Below, one piece after another: positions 6,499 to 7,002 of a DNA stretch of 7,002 nt (the first letter of the stretch is position 1; the number at the start of each line of letters is the position of its first letter). The notes beneath the pieces were generated by a model, which ran no database searches, was not told where the DNA came from, and saw only the letters and a list, made by a program, of their open reading frames with translations. The position numbers and the translations under genes are program-made. Source of the DNA: Thermoplasmata archaeon. GTDB taxonomy: Archaea; Thermoplasmatota; Thermoplasmata; Thermoplasmatales; Thermoplasmataceae. The stretch spans positions 1-7,002 of the forward strand of contig JAKAAK010000174.1 of NCBI GenBank assembly GCA_021797025.1, written 5' to 3'.

Positions 6499-6509
6499 CA
6501 ATATTGTAA
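6499..6509. promoter_or_regulatory. Operator-like half palindrome at the regulator start (site 1)
   Basis: CAATATTGTAA contains the palindromic core CAATATTG of site 3 and one intact TTGTAA arm. It lies between the TATA box and the ATG of the winged-helix gene, where a bound protein would block transcription. The other arm is degenerate. Confidence 0.5.
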
Positions 6510-6516
6510 TTTAATG

Positions 6517-6525
6517 TTATATAAT
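6517..6525 (-). promoter_or_regulatory. TATA box of the winged-helix/zinc-ribbon gene
   Basis: ATTATATAA on the minus strand is centred about 26 nt before the ATG at 6495, so the message should be leaderless. Operator-like site 1 lies between this box and the start codon. Confidence 0.5.
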
Positions 6526-6541
6526 AGTTAATTGATTAATT

Positions 6542-6563
6542 CTATTTACAACATTGTAAATAG
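6542..6563. promoter_or_regulatory. 22-nt inverted repeat in the divergent promoter (site 2)
   Basis: Perfect 10-nt arms CTATTTACAA and TTGTAAATAG flank a CA spacer. It lies upstream of both TATA boxes, nearly midway between the two divergent genes, and shares TTACAA/TTGTAA with sites 1 and 3. A dimeric regulator, plausibly the winged-helix protein, is the expected ligand. Confidence 0.65.
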
Positions 6564-6568
6564 TAATG

Positions 6569-6578
6569 TTTATATATA
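6569..6578 (+). promoter_or_regulatory. TATA box of the AbrB-TRASH operon
   Basis: TTTATATATA is a near-ideal archaeal TATA box. Transcription should begin around 6600, which gives either a leaderless GTG start at 6601 or a leader of about 10 nt to the ATG at 6610. Site 3 fills the space between box and start. Confidence 0.65.
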
Positions 6579-6586
6579 GTTTTACA

Positions 6587-6600
6587 TTACAATATTGTAA
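6587..6600. promoter_or_regulatory. 14-nt perfect palindrome at the operon start (site 3)
   Basis: TTACAATATTGTAA is a perfect palindrome without spacer, placed between the rightward TATA box and the first gene. It covers the predicted transcription start, which is a classic repressor position. Confidence 0.65.
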
Positions 6601-6609
6601 GTGGTAAGT

Positions 6610-6786
6610 ATGATATCTGTACAAAAAATCTATCTGGATGCAAAAGGTGGAGGTCGCCTTTACATTCCTCAAGAAATAATGGATAAGCTTTCATGGAAAC
6701 ACCATGAAAGAATTGTATTGGTTCAAGACGGTGAGCAACTTTGTGTGTTATTAGAAACTGATTATCAACATGAGGTGCACGCATGA
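6610..6786 (+). CDS. Small SpoVT/AbrB-family DNA-binding protein
   Basis: A 58-residue protein made almost entirely of an AbrB/MazE-type swapped-hairpin domain: GGGRLYIPQEIMDKLSW (13-29) carries the typical R-x-x-IP-x-EI-x-x-KL pattern, followed by HHERIVLVQDGEQLCVLL strands. Such proteins dimerise and bind DNA, acting as transcription regulators or as antitoxins. No toxin is visible within the window, and the next gene is a zinc protein, so regulator is preferred. The ATG at 6610 begins MISVQKIYL as in other short archaeal AbrB proteins; an in-frame GTG at 6601 would add three residues and would suit a leaderless message. Its stop overlaps the next start as ATGA, which shows a tight operon. 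Three inverted repeats and a TATA box precede it. Confidence 0.75.
   Translation: MISVQKIYLDAKGGGRLYIPQEIMDKLSWKHHERIVLVQDGEQLCVLLETDYQHEVHA
6772..6777 (+). promoter_or_regulatory. Shine-Dalgarno site for the TRASH-like gene, inside the AbrB gene
   Basis: GAGGTG, a strong match to the archaeal anti-Shine-Dalgarno, lies 5 nt before the ATG at 6783. It fixes that start, which overlaps the upstream stop codon, over an in-frame ATG three codons later. Confidence 0.8.
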
Positions 6787-7001
6787 TAGAAATGTCAAGA
6801 GTGCCTGCAAAGGCTGAAAGTGTCATGGAGTGCAGCCTCTGTGAATCAAGGATAAAATCCTGTGATTCATGCGGCAGGGAGTTCGCAAACGATGAACAAA
6901 TAATACATATAACCCATGACATGCTTAATTTTCATTTTTGTTCTGATAAATGCCACGAGGATTTCCTTAAATTCGATGTGAAAAGAGAGGTGCCTGCATG
7001 A
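6783..7001 (+). CDS. Small TRASH-like Cys-rich metal-binding protein
   Basis: A 72-residue protein with six ordered cysteines: C17-x2-C20-x6-C27-x2-C30-x22-C53-x3-C57. The stretch from C30 (CGREFANDEQ...FCSDKCHEDF) fits the TRASH pattern C-x19-22-C-x3-C, a domain of archaeal and bacterial proteins that sense or carry metals. The first two Cys pairs may form a second zinc site. There is no membrane segment or signal peptide. It is translationally coupled to the AbrB-like gene by an ATGA overlap and its own Shine-Dalgarno site, and in turn overlaps the next gene the same way. A role in metal sensing or chaperoning together with the AbrB-like protein is inference; a general zinc-finger adaptor is the alternative. 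Confidence 0.7.
   Translation: MIEMSRVPAKAESVMECSLCESRIKSCDSCGREFANDEQIIHITHDMLNFHFCSDKCHEDFLKFDVKREVPA
6987..6992 (+). promoter_or_regulatory. Shine-Dalgarno site for the gene at the right edge
   Basis: GAGGTG lies 5 nt before the ATG at 6998. The layout is the same as at the preceding junction. Confidence 0.7.
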
Positions 7002-7002
7002 A
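6998..7002 (+). CDS. Start of a third operon gene, cut by the window edge
   Basis: An ATG overlaps the TGA stop of the TRASH-like gene and is served by GAGGTG 5 nt upstream. Only five bases are present, so nothing can be said about the product. Confidence 0.5.

Noticed and set aside
6496..6501. TTG start for the winged-helix protein
   Set aside because: It overlaps operator-like site 1. The ATG at 6495 is better placed (26 nt) relative to the TATA box and loses only two residues.
6587..6922. Minus-strand open frame of 111 codons opposite the AbrB and TRASH-like genes
   Set aside because: Both plus-strand genes have domain signatures, Shine-Dalgarno sites and ATGA coupling; the antisense frame has none.
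6610..7001. Toxin-antitoxin pair (AbrB antitoxin plus toxin)
   Set aside because: The partner is a Cys-rich TRASH-like protein, not a MazF, VapC or similar toxin.

Overview
This window looks archaeal and most likely comes from an AT-rich euryarchaeon of the Thermoplasmatales type (Ferroplasma, Cuniculiplasma and relatives). Four signs support this. TATA-box-like elements (TTTTAAATA, TTTATATATA) sit about 25-26 nt upstream of several start codons, which is the geometry of leaderless archaeal transcripts. Internal operon genes instead carry GAGGTG or GTGATG Shine-Dalgarno sites. The best relatives I recall for the restriction enzyme and its methylase are methanogen proteins (MjaI, MthZI). The small winged-helix/zinc-ribbon, AbrB and TRASH-like proteins are typically archaeal. 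The genus is inference. No RNA gene, CRISPR array, insertion sequence or integrase was found.

Positions 1-5786 form an AT-rich DNA-modification and defence island. A D12-class adenine methyltransferase (+) enters from beyond the left edge, and its N-terminal RYPGGK box begins at the first bases. It meets, tail to tail, a three-gene minus-strand block that reads ParB-like protein (2649-4172), then a complete D12-class adenine methyltransferase (1737-2618), then a DUF4145-type protein (753-1658). The ParB-like protein and the DUF4145 protein share an R-x3-N-x3-H signature in a similar helical C-terminal region. This suggests the three genes form one cassette that I cannot match to a named system. 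Divergent from it is a class beta methyltransferase with a TSPPY motif (4329-5174). Convergent with that is an MjaI-family restriction endonuclease (5202-5786). This pair is very probably a type II restriction-modification system for CTAG. By hand count CTAG occurs 7 times in the window, well below composition, and never between 3770 and 6448.

Positions 5827-7002 form a regulatory module. A winged-helix/zinc-ribbon protein is read leftward, toward the endonuclease. Divergent from it runs an operon of a small AbrB-family DNA-binding protein, a TRASH-like zinc protein and a third gene that starts at the last bases. Their shared intergenic region (6496-6609) carries three related inverted repeats built on TTACAA/TTGTAA. 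Two of them lie between a TATA box and the adjacent gene start, as expected for repressor operators. The regulator gene is itself a compositional mosaic: its DNA-binding third is AT-rich and the remainder is much more GC-rich.

Taken together, methylases and endonuclease protect or cut DNA, the ParB-like and DUF4145 proteins probably belong to an accessory defence function, and the right-hand module is probably a self-controlled regulatory circuit, perhaps metal-linked, on which the island borders.
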